Source: Ariolimax columbianus (lineage: Eukaryota > Mollusca > Gastropoda > Stylommatophora > Arionidae). Taken from it: DNA of 64,000 nucleotides. The position numbers were made by a program, and so were the translations under genes. Positions 10,819-22,002 of the stretch are shown here, one piece after another. The stretch covers positions 33,434,119 to 33,498,118 of the forward strand of contig JAVGWX010000012.1 of the NCBI GenBank assembly GCA_036924085.1, given 5' to 3'. The notes beneath the pieces were generated by a model. That model saw only the letters and a list, made by a program, of their open reading frames with translations, made no database searches and had not been told where the DNA came from. Numbering within the stretch: position 1 is the stretch's first letter; every line of letters begins with the position of its first letter.

Positions 10819-11160
10819 ATAGTATAATTCAAGGCTTTTGACTTCGCACATCACCAGAAACTGTGGAACATCATGAAAGACGAAGGCCTTTCGACACATT
10901 TGATTCACCTAATAGAAACACTATACTGTTGACAGCAAGCAACTGTTTGAATACAGAGTGAAGAGCTCAAATTTTGGGTTCGAGATACACAAGCAAGTTA
11001 GATAGAGTTGCATTCTTTCACCATACCTTTTCAACATTTACACGGAAAACATCACGAAAAATGTAAAGACAGACACAGATTATGCGGACTTCGACCATTT
11101 ACAATCGGAGGAAATGAGATTCCGGAAATAAGTTATGCAGTCGTGCTCTGAGACTGCGCT
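10819..11160 (+). mobile_element. Host LINE (family A), part 1: RT palm
   Basis: The plus strand reads FKAFDFAHHQKLWNIMKD, HLIHLIETLYC, QQATV, then FTIGGNEIPEISYAV. This is RT motif A to motif C of a family A LINE, with frameshifts and a damaged YADD (YAVV). The element stops at 11150-11165 and resumes at about 13346, so parts 1-3 are one element split by later insertions. The next expected residues (LEQL, HSEAQNLFMNIKKTK) are found exactly where part 2 begins. Confidence 0.75.
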
Positions 11161-11643
11161 AACTAGCATAGAGTGGAGGAGCATCCCCACAAACATACCT
11201 GAGTATCACATATAATGAGGCCAAGACCATAATTAAAGCTAACTTCAGGGTGAAATGAACTGATCAACACCCAGACTTCCGAAAAGACGACAGCTTTTAT
11301 ATCTTAACTAGAGAAGAGAAAGTCATCATCTTCAGAATGAGAACTGGGCATACCAGACTCAAGGGTCATCTTTACAACAAAATGAGGATTGGGACAGATG
11401 ACAGGTGCCCATGTGGGAAGCATACCGTGACCGTGGAGAACATCCTGCAAAGCTGCATTCTCACCAAGGAAAAGAGAGAACAATACTGGCCTCATGAGAC
11501 AGACATGAGACAAAAGCTGTATGGAGATGAAACAGCCTTACAAACAACGGTGTTCTTTGTAAGAGAAACCGGAACCTTAATCTGAGGATGAACGAAGAAG
11601 AAGAAGAAGAAGAAGAAGAAGAAGAAGAAGAAGAAGAAGAAGC
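11155..11643 (+). mobile_element. RNase H-type LINE (family B), 3' fragment with GAA tail
   Basis: Frameshifted match to the region after the RNase H domain: TYLSITYNEAKT-like residues near 11200, MRTGHTRLKGHLYNKMRIG near 11337, CPCGKHTVTVENILQSC near 11405, then REQYWPHE. The coding end at 11583 is followed by GATGAACGAAGAAG and about 50 bp of pure GAA, the 3' tail. Relatives are at 23491-24120, 41353-41537 and 61683-64000, all ending in GAA repeats. It is 5' truncated near 11160. Confidence 0.8.
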
Positions 11644-13345
11644 CTCAGGTCAGGTCATCCCGTAACTGGTGAGGTCGTTGGGGCACGCATGAAGACATCC
11701 TCACAACTCCACGCCATCCCTCTCTGTCAGATGCCGCTGCCTGTGACTTTTCTGGTCGGAGACTGGTCCATTCTTTTATGTTGTCCTCCCATCTCTTTTT
11801 GGGCCGGCCTCTTCGTCGTCTGCCATGCACCTTCCCGTGGAGGATTGTGTTTGCAAGACCACTTGATCTCGATATGTGACCGTACCAAGTGAGTTTCCTT
11901 CTTTTGACAGTTACCAAGAGATCTTCGAAAGGCCCTATTGCTGTTGTAATTCTATCTCGTATTTCCTCGTTTGTAACTCGATCTTTGTACGTGACGTTTA
12001 AAAGTTTTCGGAATTATCTCATCTCCAAGGCCTGTATCCTTCGTTAAAGGTCAGCTGTAACTGTCCATGTCTTACACGCATAGAGGAATATTGACAAGAC
12101 CAGTGTACGCATTAATCTGATTTTCGTGCTTAGTGCTAACCGTTTATCTTGCCAGATTTTGTTAAGCCGTGCAAGCGTCGCTATTTCTGTGCTATTCTGG
12201 CCAACACTTCACATTTTGATCCTTCATCACTGACAATCGACCCAAGATATTTAAAACGGTCAACCACTTCGAGTTCCTGACCGTTAGCTTTTATCTTGTT
12301 GTTGAAGCCCGTAGCGTTGTTGGTCATTAATTTTGTTTTTCCAGCGTTTATCTCCCTACCATAGTCAAGAGCTGTTTCATCGAGCCTTCTGACCCATTCC
12401 TGGAGTTCTGCTCCTGAAACCCGCCAACCCGTCGATATCATCTGCAAAACGAAGGTTGGTAATCGTTCGGCCCCCTAACTTGACAGTACCAACGTGACCT
12501 CCAAGTGCCTCACTCATAATTCCTTCAAGGAATATATTGAAAAGAGTTGGAGAGAGTGTACACCCCTGTCTCACACCACCTGATGTGCGAAACCAGTCTC
12601 CTCGCCTCCCATTCACAAGAACTGCGCTAGACGCCTTGTTATACAGGTGTTCAATGATGGTTATAATATTTCCGTTGTGATTATACATCCTCATGGTTGC
12701 CCAAAGCGCTTTATGCCATACCCTATCAAACGCCTTCTTAAAATCCACAAACACATGATACAGTGTTTGCTGCTGTTCTAGATATTTCTCGCTTAGCAGC
12801 CTTAAATTAAATATCTGTTCTGTAGTACTTCTTCCCTGTCTGAACCCTGCTTGCTCCTAAATAATGTTCTCTGCTTGGGGTTTCAATCGGTCTAGGATTA
12901 ATCTAAGCATGACCTTGCTAGGGTGGCTAATGAGGCTTATTGTTCTGTAATTTTGGCACAGCTTTAGGTTTCCAGACTTATGTAACGGTATAACTTTTGA
13001 TTTCGTCCATAAGTCCGGCCAGTTTCCTGTCGCCCATATTTTGTTACAGATGTGTGTCAGGCCTTCCGCCACTACCTCTACACCTACTTGTAAGAGCTCT
13101 GCTGGTATATTGTCCAAGCCGGCCGCCTTCTCTCTTCTCAATGTCTTTACCGCTGCAATTACCTCTTCCTTCGTTATCAGTTGGTTATCTTCTATGTTTG
13201 TTGGTGTTGAGGGCAATGTTTTCTCAGGTTTGTTTCGCACTTTATAGTTATATAGCTCGGAACAGAACTCTGTCCATCGTGCCAGTACGTCATTTCCCTC
13301 AATGAGACACTTGCCGTTTTTATCATGGATCATAAGGTCCCTTGC
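11642..13345 (-). mobile_element. LINE family C, nearly readable RT and C-terminus
   Basis: Read on the minus strand from 13345: pre-RT linker (ARWTEFCSELYNY), REKAAGLDNIPAELLQ, YRTISLISHPSKVMLRLIL, an in-frame stop (TAG) near 12857, QAGFRQGRSTTEQ, motif A VDFKKAFDRVWH, GGVRQGCTLSPTLFNIFLE, and motif C RFADDIDGLAG near 12430 with both aspartates present. One frameshift follows at about 12425, then FKYLGSIVSDEGSKCEV and a C-terminal basic tail (GRRRRGRPKKRWEDNIKEW). The endonuclease is missing (5' truncation at 13345). The 3' tail is built of TGACC-type 5-mers. The damage is light, so the insertion is relatively young. Confidence 0.88.
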
Positions 13346-13862
13346 CTAGAACAACTAATTATCTCTGTCCAGAAGAAACACAGTGAAGCTCAGAACCTTT
13401 TCATGAACATTAAAAAAAGACTAAAATAATTACCACCGATAAAACATGACTTTTTTCGAAAGCGACAAATTGAAAATGTAGTATACTTTGAATACCTTGG
13501 CTCTAGATTCAACAACAATGGAGACTAAACACAAAGGGAGTAAGAATATGATTGACTAAGGCAATATGGAAATTAAGAAGTATGCATAAGTTGTGGCATA
13601 ATACCAACAACTAACATAACAAATCGGGAGAATATTCATTTTTCCTGTGGTTGTTGGACATGGACAACCACATATGCATTCAGAAGAAGATCGGAACTTC
13701 CAAGACCCAGTGCTATATAAGAGTCCTGAAAATTCCTTGGACAAAAAAACAAAAAAATAAATATATTCCGCAAGACCTAAATGAAGACGAAAACTGACTA
13801 GTAAACAATGTTATGTTTCGAAAATTGAAATTTGTCGATCATGTAAATGTCATAACGGACTA
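13346..13862 (+). mobile_element. Host LINE (family A), part 2
   Basis: The plus strand reads HSEAQNLFMNIKKTKI, VVYFEYLGSRFNNNGD, AIWKLRSMHKLWHNTN and ENVMFRKLKFVDHV-like residues with stops and frameshifts. This is the region after RT motif C through the C-terminal tail. It continues part 1 in the correct order and is itself cut by the SINE at 13867. A close inverted copy of its first 220 bp lies at 23262-23490. Confidence 0.75.
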
Positions 13863-14140
13863 GTTTGGGGACGGCGTGGGCTAGTGGTTAAGTGACACGG
13901 CTCACAGCCAAAGGTGCTGGGTTCGATCCTCATCACAGCACCGGCCGTTACTCCGGGGAAGCAAACCCTTAGAAAATGCAGGAGGAAGCAGACCCTTACA
14001 TAAAATGCATGCTGAAGTCGGATGCATTGGGCCGACAGGCGCAAAAATAAAAACCACAGTGCAACGCACACCGCCTTGGGGAATAGATAAATAAGGCGAA
14101 CGCAAAAAAAAAACAAAAAAAAAAAATAATAAGGGACTAG
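13857..14140 (+). mobile_element. SINE S1 with 7-bp TSD, nested in LINE
   Basis: The element runs 13867-14133. GGACTAG at 13857-13863 and at 14134-14140 is the target-site duplication. The tRNA-like head has an A-box region (GGGCTAGTGGTTAAGTG) and a B box (GGTTCGATCCT). The central domain contains GAAGTCGGATGCATTGGGCC, then GACAGGCGCAAA, and the end is CAACGCACACCGCCTTGGGG followed by an A-rich tail with AAC interruptions. LINE sequence resumes directly after the duplication (GLERTIHQSKAPG), confirming insertion. Confidence 0.92.
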
Positions 14141-14268
14141 AAAGAACAATTCATCAGAGCAAGGCTCCTGGATAATGAGACAACCGACCCAGACGACGAG
14201 GGCTAGAAGACGTCAAGGAAACATTGAATTTGACCATGGAGCAGACGTGAAGGCTTATATTTCTAACC
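14141..14268 (+). mobile_element. Host LINE (family A), part 3
   Basis: GLERTIHQSKAPG, then RPRRRGLEDVKETLN, is the basic C-terminal tail expected after the RHNGLERT motif of family A. It contains two stops. It ends where the mariner derivative begins. Confidence 0.65.
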
Positions 14269-14270
14269 TA

Positions 14271-14962
14271 CGAGGCGTTTTCAAATACAACCGGACAAAA
14301 CTGCAACAAGTGAACATACGTATTTTGGTATAAACAACACATACCAACCGTCAAGTTTGCAAAATGTCATTATCCTCCGACTTATAGTTTCCTTAGCAGA
14401 CCGTTCAAAACATGGCGGGTATGAGACGGAATCCGTCCAGAGTTGATTAGCTGGTGCGTGATTCGGTTTCTAACAGCAAAAGGATGTCGTCCAGTTGACA
14501 TTCATCCCAGAATGCAGGCAGTGTAAGGTAGGTAACAAAAGTGTGTCGAAAACAACTGTGTGTGAAGAACTGGGAAACAGTGTTTACAGAGGGACGTGAG
14601 TTAAACGCAACAATATGCGCCTGGCTTGGTCTCGGAAGATCTTTCATTAACTCACGTCCTTCTTTAAACTTCGTTGTCAAGTTCTTCACCGTTGTCTTCG
14701 ACACACTTATGCGATTAATGTCACTTGGACGACATTCTTCAGCTGTTAGAAACCGAATCACCGCTCGCTGATAAACTCTGACCGGATTCCGTATCACACC
14801 TGCCATGTTTTCAACGGTCTGCTAAAGAAACTATGAGTCGGAGGACAATGACATTTTGCAAACTTGACGGTTGGTATGTGCTGTTTACACTATAAGTGGC
14901 TTCATCATGCATGTCGTACGCATGCTCACTTGGTGCAGTTTGGTCCGGTTTCATTGGCCTCT
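14271..14962. mobile_element. Palindromic mariner-derived element (two inverted 5' ends)
   Basis: Both ends carry related termini (AACCGGACAAAACTGCA on the left; inverted AACCGGACCAAACTGCA on the right) flanked by TA at 14269-14270 and 14963-14964, the mariner target duplication. The arms are about 300 bp each, inverted, and similar over their length. The left arm has an extra segment around 14505-14550. Read on the minus strand, the right arm starts at 14806 with MAGVIRNP, then QRAVIRFLTAEECRPSDI, SVSKTTV, KFKEGRELMKDLPRPSQA. This is the N-terminal helix-turn-helix part of a mariner transposase. No catalytic domain is present. The loop is about 45 bp near 14615-14645. Confidence 0.85.
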
Positions 14963-15094
14963 TAGATTCCTACATACAGGTTGGGAGGAGAGCTACGTTT
15001 TTCAAGTGCACGCTACTTGATGATGATAAAACGTGATACTGTTGACCAGCCAACCGTTGTTCTATACCTAGCTCGTACGGAGTCGTCTGTGTTT

Positions 15095-15530
15095 TTCGGA
15101 TTCCCTGTCCATGGTATACTGAGAACTTTCCAGTAACATTTTAACTCGAAAGATTCAATTTTATTTGTTACAGTTTGTCCATGTTATGCTTCCGTACGAT
15201 GCCAAAAGGAAGATGTATGTACTCTGAATTTTTGTTTTGTATTCTGTCATATGTTTCTCATTTTGTTTAATTAATTTCTACATTGCCAAGTCCATTTTTC
15301 TCCTGATTTATTTCTGGCAGGCCTCAATATTGCTTAGATTATACCAGAGCTTACGAAACGTAACATTTTTTATTTGTTTTCCTTTTCTAAAGTAACGTTG
15401 TATCGTTTTGTGTTTTGTCAGTGGTCATTATCTTGGTTTTACTGACGTTCAGGTAAAGATTTCATTCTTTGATATGTTGTTTAACAGACATAATCATATA
15501 TTCTAACCTCTCGCCACTTTTTGAGAAGAG
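15095..15530 (-). mobile_element. Old LINE family A fragment
   Basis: Clear nucleotide homology to 29150-29560: TCCCTGTCCATGGTATACTG versus TCTCTGTCCAGGGTATTCTG; AACATTTTAACTCGAAAGAT versus AACATTTTGACTCGAAGGAT; CAGTGGTCATTATCTTGGTT versus CGGTGGTCATTATCTTTGTT. It encodes the RT motif C to post-RT part on the minus strand, with many stops. Confidence 0.65.
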
Positions 15531-15759
15531 ATAACTGGGACATCCTCCGAATATTCAATGAATCAACAAAGACACAATTAACTTCAAAAAAGCTACATAC
15601 TTGGAATACTTGTAATCCTAGTATTCAAACAGGTATTTTAATGTCTGTTCCCAGATAGTCAAAAGCTATCGGATATCCGTAGTATATATTTCTGCTGAAC
15701 AATTTTATATGAATTACACGAACTGATATAGGAAGAAGGACTATGTCTGTGGTTGAAAG

Positions 15760-15925
15760 TTGCGTAACTTTGTCTGGAGGATGATGAATTTATAATGGCA
15801 AGACAAGGTCCTGGATACGCCCATTCTTGTCAGAGCTGGTATCAGAATCATCAATACTATTCTGATGCAGGCACAGAAAGACTCAGAAAAACCAGCCTAC
15901 AGTGTCTAGAAGAGAGAATAATTCG
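15760..15925 (+). mobile_element. RTE C-terminal fragment
   Basis: The plus strand gives WQDKVLDTPILVRAGIRII, then NTILMQAQK. This matches the WQDKIPDTEVLKRAGMPSI, HTLLLQAQL segment of RTE elements. The copy is about 55 residues long. Confidence 0.65.
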
Positions 15926-16029
15926 TGGTGACAATACAGGTTTATAAGATGATCAGAGTAATGGATAAATAAGACTATAATAAGTTGTTGTTTTTTAAAT
16001 ACAGCCACCCACAATAACAAGAAGGCATA

Positions 16030-16265
16030 GCTGCAAGCTGACTAAAGAGAGGTCCAGATTAGATATTATGAAATATTTTTTTAGTCAGAGAGTGGTGACT
16101 GCTTGGAATGCATTGCCGGGGGAGGTAGTGGAGGCAGGGACAGTTAATGCATTTAAGAATAAACTGGATGCGCATCGCTTTTTAGAGCATGGAGATGTAA
16201 ATGTAACTGGTTATATACAGACTCTGCAGGGTCTTCTAAACCAGTATAAAGACATTAAGTTAGGT
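16030..16265 (+). mobile_element. CR1-like LINE 3' end
   Basis: KLTKERSRLDIMKYFFSQRV, then VTAWNALPGEVVEAGTVNAF and KNKLDAHR, is the C-terminal signature of CR1-like LINE polyproteins. The coding end is followed by AGTATAAAGACATTAAG and a TTAAG-type tail. It is 5' truncated. A shorter 3' end of the same type lies at about 16835-16885 (ATACAGACTCCGCAGAGTCT, then AGTATAAAGAAG). Confidence 0.8.
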
Positions 16266-17017
16266 TAAGTTAAGATCTGCTGGTCATGTAGTCCGCATGC
16301 TATATCATTGACTGCCAGAATTACTCTTTTTTTGATGAGATGGTAAACACTCTTATTGTGGTCAAAAGAAGTGTTTCTATGCCTCGTTTTAGGCTTTGCT
16401 GAAGCAGAATACACGTTAATTTGGTAGCTGCTACGCAAGGCCGTATCATTTGACTCACATCTCTTCGTGAAGGTGCAGGTTCAAGCGAAGCATCAATATA
16501 AGTACAACTGCATATCTGAGACTGACTAGAAAATCTCGTGAAATGAATCCTTCACATGGAAAGAAAATTTTCATGATCTTTCCAGACCGGCCTCCTCGGT
16601 GACCTTCGAAATCATCGTCTGATCAGACATTCTAAATGGAAGAACGGAGAGAGTAGCCTTCATCACCCGTTACGCCAAAAGACATTGAAATCCAAACGAA
16701 CAGCAAACAGCCTTTAAATCTTGATTGTTTATTCGATTGTGGCAATTCATTGTAAGACAACTCTCTGTTCAACTTGGTTATTTACAACATATTGCAAATA
16801 ATTCTTACACATATACATTTATAAGAAACGTGTTGTATACAGACTCCGCAGAGTCTTTCAAATCAGTATAAAGAAGTTAGGTTAACCTACATTAATGCAT
16901 TTCCTGTCATATCAATATCGTATTCTTTGTTAAGGGCTCATATTTCTAGTTGGGAAGACACACCCCTTTCATCTTCAGACTTAGTCTTTCAAGATATATG
17001 TATTAGTCGTTGTGCGG
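16266..17017. other. No gene seen
   Basis: Apart from the short CR1 3' end at 16835-16885 I see no motif or tandem repeat. Confidence 0.4.

Positions 17018-17048
<31 letters not shown>
17018..17048. repeat. (GT)n microsatellite
   Basis: About 15 perfect GT dinucleotides. Confidence 0.98.
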
Positions 17049-17050
<2 letters not shown>

Positions 17051-17368
17051 ATGATGCCCCGTAAAGCTTTCAGTGCAATGTGCCCACTCGGTTGATTGTC
17101 TCAAATATGTGAGGTCTAGCCCGCTAGCCATACCTCTCCAATATTTCACGCCTTTTTCAAGACACCCTTTTATCCTTTTCATCCACGTTTGTCCCTTCAG
17201 GGTCCATTTTTACATTTTGTGGGTGGAGGGGTGGGGAGGAGGAGAGTTGTGGCCGAGAGTATAGGGACAATAAAGGACAGACTCGGGGGTGCAAGTACAT
17301 TCAGAGGGATTTAATAGGTACGGATGTCTGGGGCTCTTTCAGGGGAGGACTCAGAAGATAATGGGAGT

Positions 17369-17382
17369 GGGGGGGGGGGGGG
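17369..17382. repeat. Poly-G tract (14 G)
   Basis: Uninterrupted run of G on the plus strand in a G-rich neighbourhood (17219-17400). Confidence 0.95.
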
Positions 17383-17518
17383 AGGGGTAGAAAACCGATC
17401 CACACGTTGTACAGGTATCACTATTTTCATGACCTTTCAAATAGAGTGTTGATCATTGTTTGCGACCACTTCGATTTGATGTTGTTGTGGTGCAGTTTGA
17501 TGAGGCATTTTTGAAAGA

Positions 17519-17568
17519 GGAGAGAGAGAGAGACAGAGAGAGAGAGAGATAGAGAAAGAGAGAGAGAG
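17519..17568. repeat. (GA)n microsatellite
   Basis: Imperfect GA repeat with single C, T and A interruptions. Confidence 0.95.
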
Positions 17569-18689
17569 GTGGTGTGGATGGATACAATGTCAACACAAAA
17601 TGGGAACATTACTAGTTTTGTTAATCTCTGGGATTATTTGGAGTGGGGTAGGCAGACAAGAGGACAACACAAACAGGGGGCGAAACTGCTATTAATATGG
17701 AACTTTCTTTATCTTTTAAGCCCCGATTGTGGGCGAGGCACCTTCCGCCCCACCCCAGCCCACCACCACCATCCCCTGCACTAAAAAGTCCCTGACGTGG
17801 CGTGTGGACCCTCGCCAAGTCTCCCATTCTGAAGCGTTAGGAACGCGTCTGCGTCTGACAGCCTTCTCGCTTGAATAGAGAGATCTGGCTTTGATGGCTC
17901 GCACATCAAAAGACCGCGACCAGGTCGAAGTGGTTTCACCTGGAAACTAACTTAAGGTGGACTATTAGTAACAGGGCCGAGTGAAGAAAAGAAGTGATGT
18001 AATTAAGAAATTGTGCTCTTAACAAAAACACCAAAACAGAATTCCTTGATGATTGCAAAAGAGATTAACAATAATGTGAGCATAGATGTAGATAAATTAT
18101 CACTTGTTTCTTGTTATATTCAATTGTTAAAACGGGATGATTTTTTATATTCGAATAGTTCCCAAATATGTATTATTTCGTTAAATTAATCCACATCTTT
18201 TAAACCAATTATTAACATATGATATGTCCGATTTTGCTATGAAATGTTGCTGAAAAAAATTGGTTTGTTTCATATCTTGACCCGAGTGTGTTGCGTTGGT
18301 TATTGTAAGCTAGTAAACATTGATGATGTAAGACTTTGTTGTTGTTCTGTTTCTGCAATTGCATGTATTCATCTGCGAAGTTATCTTTCCGTTATTGGTG
18401 TTTTAGTACGCTGGAATATTATGGTTTCGGCTATGTCTGTGGTATTGATTGTTGTAATCCATGTTGTAGTCGGCTTTCGGTAAATGCGAACTGATCTTTC
18501 GCTTATTATTTCAATAGAGAGATGAAGTTCCTCTCTACAGTCCCGTACGCTGCATCGGCTGCTGTAATCCAGTGTTCTTGTAGGATTTATGTTATAGTAT
18601 TTATCCATTTTGCATTTATTTTAATTTTGAATGTTTCAGAAGGGGACATACTCCTTTCAACCGTGGTTTAAATTAGAGCAGTATTATTC
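17569..18689. other. No gene seen
   Basis: Two parts: a GC-rich piece (17720-17920) and an AT-rich piece with many stops (17990-18250). Short overlapping frames show no recognisable domain. Confidence 0.4.
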
Positions 18690-19325
18690 ATCGTACAGTT
18701 CGTTACGTGCTGGTTATATTAAGGCGGCATTGTGCTTTGTTTTGTTTGTTTTTGGTTGGCCATATGAGGACTGTGTTGTGTATTGTTTATTCTCGTTTCT
18801 GGTTGGCTATATTGGTACTGTACTGTGGGGTCGCTGTGGTCGATATGCAAGGCACTCGCCTATCAAACCGATTAACGGAAACGGCGTGGGTTCGAACCCC
18901 GCAGGTTTCAAGCGACCTCTAGTCTCAGAGGAGGTGAGACCAGAGTGCATGTATCATGAATTACCTACTGTCGTCTCGACTTATGTCTTGCCACTGGCCC
19001 AAGGTAGTTCGAGACCAGAGAGTAAGGATGATGACCAGCGCAGCCTCTTCCTCACTATATTCCAAATCCAAAACCAGCACAAGTTACATCGAGACAAAAA
19101 CTAACTATATTAGGACTGTATTGTGTAGTGTTTTTGTTCGCTACGTGTTGTCTATATTAGGACTGTATTGTGTAGCGTTTCCGCTCGTTACGTTTTGTTT
19201 ATATTATAACTGTCTTATGAATTATTTTGCTCGTTTAGTGCTTTTTTTTTATTATGGATGAATTTTGTTTTCCTTTCGTTAAGTTTTGGCTACATTATGA
19301 CTGTATTGTGCATTGTTTTGATTTT
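18690..19325. repeat. Degenerate ~55-60 bp tandem repeat, split by a SINE
   Basis: The module TATATTAGGACTGTATTGTG, followed by a GTTTTTGTTCGTTACG-like stretch, recurs near 18775, 18810, 19105, 19155, 19200 and 19295 with strong divergence. A tRNA-SINE at 18829-19100 separates the copies. Confidence 0.65.
18829..19100 (+). mobile_element. tRNA-derived SINE, family S3
   Basis: The head has an A-box-like GTGGTCGATATGCAAGGC and a perfect B box GGTTCGAACCCC at 18889-18900. The body carries GAGACCAGAGAGTAAGGATG, then ATGACCAGCGCAGCCTC, which recurs at 19875-20008 (+) and inverted at 46345-46545. The same CTATATTNGGACTG satellite motif flanks both sides, so a target duplication cannot be separated from satellite sequence. 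Confidence 0.75.
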
Positions 19326-19870
19326 TCTAGGCTGAATTAATGTATTTATCCATCACATCTGTGACGTTTTATTTATTGAGACAATCGGATTTTAAAAAAA
19401 ATTTTGTCCTAAGATATTCCGTTAGGTGCTGTAATTTGATGCTTTTTTTCGGATGTATGATATCATCTATACATCTACGTCATGCTCTTCTTCGTACCGT
19501 AAAACTAGATTTTCATTTTGTATAGAGTGAGCAGTGGTAGTTAATTACATTTCATTCTAATTATATAGTTAATTTATACAAACTTAATAACACTTACTTT
19601 TTTTATTTGATAGTTTATATACACAATACAATTTCGTGAATATTATACACATGCTTATCCATAAATGTGTATATAAATGTTTACAGTATAACAATGAATT
19701 AACAGTTGCCCATTGCAATCAAAGAAGGTGACATCATCAGACGTTAGATGTTAAGTGTCACTCACGTGACTGTAATATGAACGTAGAGATTTAGTCCTGG
19801 TCATCTAAAATTGCCAACCAATTGGATGACACAATAATGGATTGCGGATACCTGTTAACGGTATAAGCTT
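19326..19870. other. No gene seen
   Basis: AT-rich. TGACATCATCAGACG at 19728 recurs as AGACATCATCAGACG at 46314, each a short distance from an S3 SINE copy, so it may belong to that family's neighbourhood. Confidence 0.4.
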
Positions 19871-19874
19871 CTGG

Positions 19875-20008
19875 AGTTAACACTGAGCAAAAAATATGCA
19901 TCATGTGCTATCTCCAGTCGTCTCGATTTATGTCCAACGTAGCTGAGACCAGAGAGTGAGGTTGATGACCAGCGCAGTTTCTTCGTCACTATAATACAAA
20001 TAACATCA
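19875..20008 (+). mobile_element. SINE S3, 3' part
   Basis: TATGTCCAACGTAGCTGAGA, then CCAGAGAGTGAGGTTGATGA and CCAGCGCAGTTTCTTCGTCA, matches the body of S3. The tRNA head is missing. Confidence 0.65.
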
Positions 20009-20081
20009 TTAAGGTAAACCCATATGGTGATGGTTCCGTCATCGACTTCGATGAGCAACTAACAAAAACAAAAGTTCAATC

Positions 20082-20275
20082 CTGACACTCCAGGACAGGG
20101 CCTAACACTCCAGGACAGGGCCTAACACTCCAGGACAGGGCCTAACACTCCAGGACAGGGCCTAACACTCCAGGACAGGGCCTAACACTCCTAGACAGGG
20201 CCTGACACTACAAGACAGGGTCTAACACTCCAGGACAGGGCCTGACACTGCAGGACATGGCCTGACACTTCAGCC
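20082..20275. repeat. 20-bp minisatellite
   Basis: About 10 copies of CCTAACACTCCAGGACAGGG. The first five are almost identical; later copies vary. Confidence 0.97.
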
Positions 20276-20579
20276 TTTGCTGCACTTGGGACGCACATGT
20301 CAGCAGTCGGCTTTTCTGGTGTCATGCGTTCTGTTCATTTGGCGCCTCTCTGTCTCTGAACTCTCACTCCACTCCGTGGATGATGCTAGCGCGCAAGACT
20401 AGGCGTTTCTATTCAAGCATCTGCTAGTAGGTGACGTCCATGTTGAAGCTCTTAAGATATTTTAAAGCAGTCTATGTATCCCTTCTTTTGTCCACCTGAT
20501 GAGCCCCTGCCTAGTCTGAGCTAACCTTATTGCAGCAGCTTAAAGAGGCTCTCTTGTGCTGTCATCAGTCATATGGGAC
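20276..20579. other. No gene seen
   Basis: About 300 bp without a recognised feature. Confidence 0.4.
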
Positions 20580-20855
20580 CTTGGACTCTCCTTCATCTCT
20601 CTTCTTATCTCACTCTGATTCATTCATACTTTGTCCAGCAATCACACTCTTGCACAACTTTCATACGCTCGCTCAGGGTGAGACCCTTCCATTGCACTTT
20701 TGCTAGGCTGGCTTCTGAGACCGCTCAAACCTAGCATAGGCACATACAGACGCACACATACTTCCAAGTACTGGTTTATGCGTATTAATATCGCCCAATT
20801 GGCTACTGTCTGGGTGGAATAGGCACGCCTCTGCCAGGAGAAACTAGTGAGACAA
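20580..20855 (+). mobile_element. Dispersed repeat R-A, second copy
   Basis: Inverted homologue of 3672-3985: ACTTTCATACGCTCGCTCAG, ATATCGCCCAATTGG, GAGAAACTAGTGAG. The copy is followed by an A-rich stretch (AAAATAATAAAATAACAAAA), which would suit a retroposed element read on plus. Confidence 0.65.
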
Positions 20856-20929
20856 ACACGTAAAATAATAAAATAACAAAAGTAGATTGAGGGCCTGTCT
20901 CTAACCAAATTTGTAAGTCTTTTTCTGAG

Positions 20930-21420
20930 ATCCTTGATCAATGGCCGAGAAAACGGTAGGTGACCATCACATCTGGGGTCGTCTTTCAGGGCAACAGCAA
21001 ACCACAGCCACTTCACTCAGTCTGCAGGCACTCGTCTTACAATTCCCCAGTTCTTGTTGGTAACTTCCATTTCGGATTCTATTATCCTCCTCCGAGTTGT
21101 TGTAGGTCATCCTCTCTATCGCCTTCCCCCTCGGGGCCATACCATGGCGATTCTGGTGATAGTATATTCTCTTTCTATGACATGACTGACCCAATTCCAA
21201 CGTCGACGGGTTATGAGAGTGTATATCCCTTCTTGATTGCTCATGACAATCAGTTCTTGCTGGCCTACAAATTATATTCAAGGCTCTCAGACAAGTCGTA
21301 TAGAAAGTTGACAATTTTCATGTCACTCCCCAACGCTCCGCGCTATACAGAAGCACAGAAAGTACACAACTCTGTCATATTCTTAGTTTGTTGTTTGTAC
21401 TTCACCGCGAAGACTTACAG
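20930..21420 (-). mobile_element. LINE family E C-terminal fragment
   Basis: The minus strand shows RRRWNWVSHVI, VWPRGGRR, PTTTRRRIIESEMEVTNKNW, then a WLWFAVALKDDPR-like end. This is the conserved RRWRWIGHVLR, GKRxRGRPKTTWRRTIE tail of an invertebrate LINE. Frames change several times. Related fragments are at 43850-43985 and 51955-52095. Confidence 0.7.
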
Positions 21421-22002
21421 ACAGTGTTAAAGATGACATTAGCTGTTCTCGGTTTGTTCATTCTGTTTTTAAAGTATTTGATATTTTTCTACCGTCTGGC
21501 GGTACTATACTTCTCATATATGTAAACACGTTCATATTTTTGGTAAATTTTTCTGACTTTAAATTAGGACAGCCAATATGGCAATGAAGAGAACTTATCA
21601 TACCTCATCATAGAAAAACCGGAACGCCGAACAATGACGTACCTACAACTTCATCACCGACGGCAGTATCTACAATTGAACAACCTTTAATCAATCATCA
21701 TCATTTGTTCAGTTCCCTGCAGAGAACAGTTTTTTTTACTTAGTTTCTACAGGATGAAAGCAGGCAATCCACCCCCCCCCCTCCCCGCCCCCGCACCTTC
21801 CATCGCCGCAGCCACCTCCCCCTTACCACCCTTGTCGTCTCCTATGATTTTCCGGGCAGGTTATAGCAGTACTATTTTGTGCTCTCCTTTCCGGCCTCGG
21901 TAACATCTTGATTACCTGTACTGTATCATAATACTCTCACAGGCAGACACGTATGGATCCCGAGATGAACATTATTGAACCATTGTAACCTTACAGTTTC
22001 AG
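21421..22002. other. No gene seen
   Basis: Contains a C-rich stretch (21772-21833) and no recognisable coding motif. Confidence 0.4.

Noticed and set aside
13867..13960. Functional tRNA gene
   Set aside because: The A-box and B-box sequences belong to a SINE head repeated at least five times in the window. The body, tail and target duplications show retroposition.
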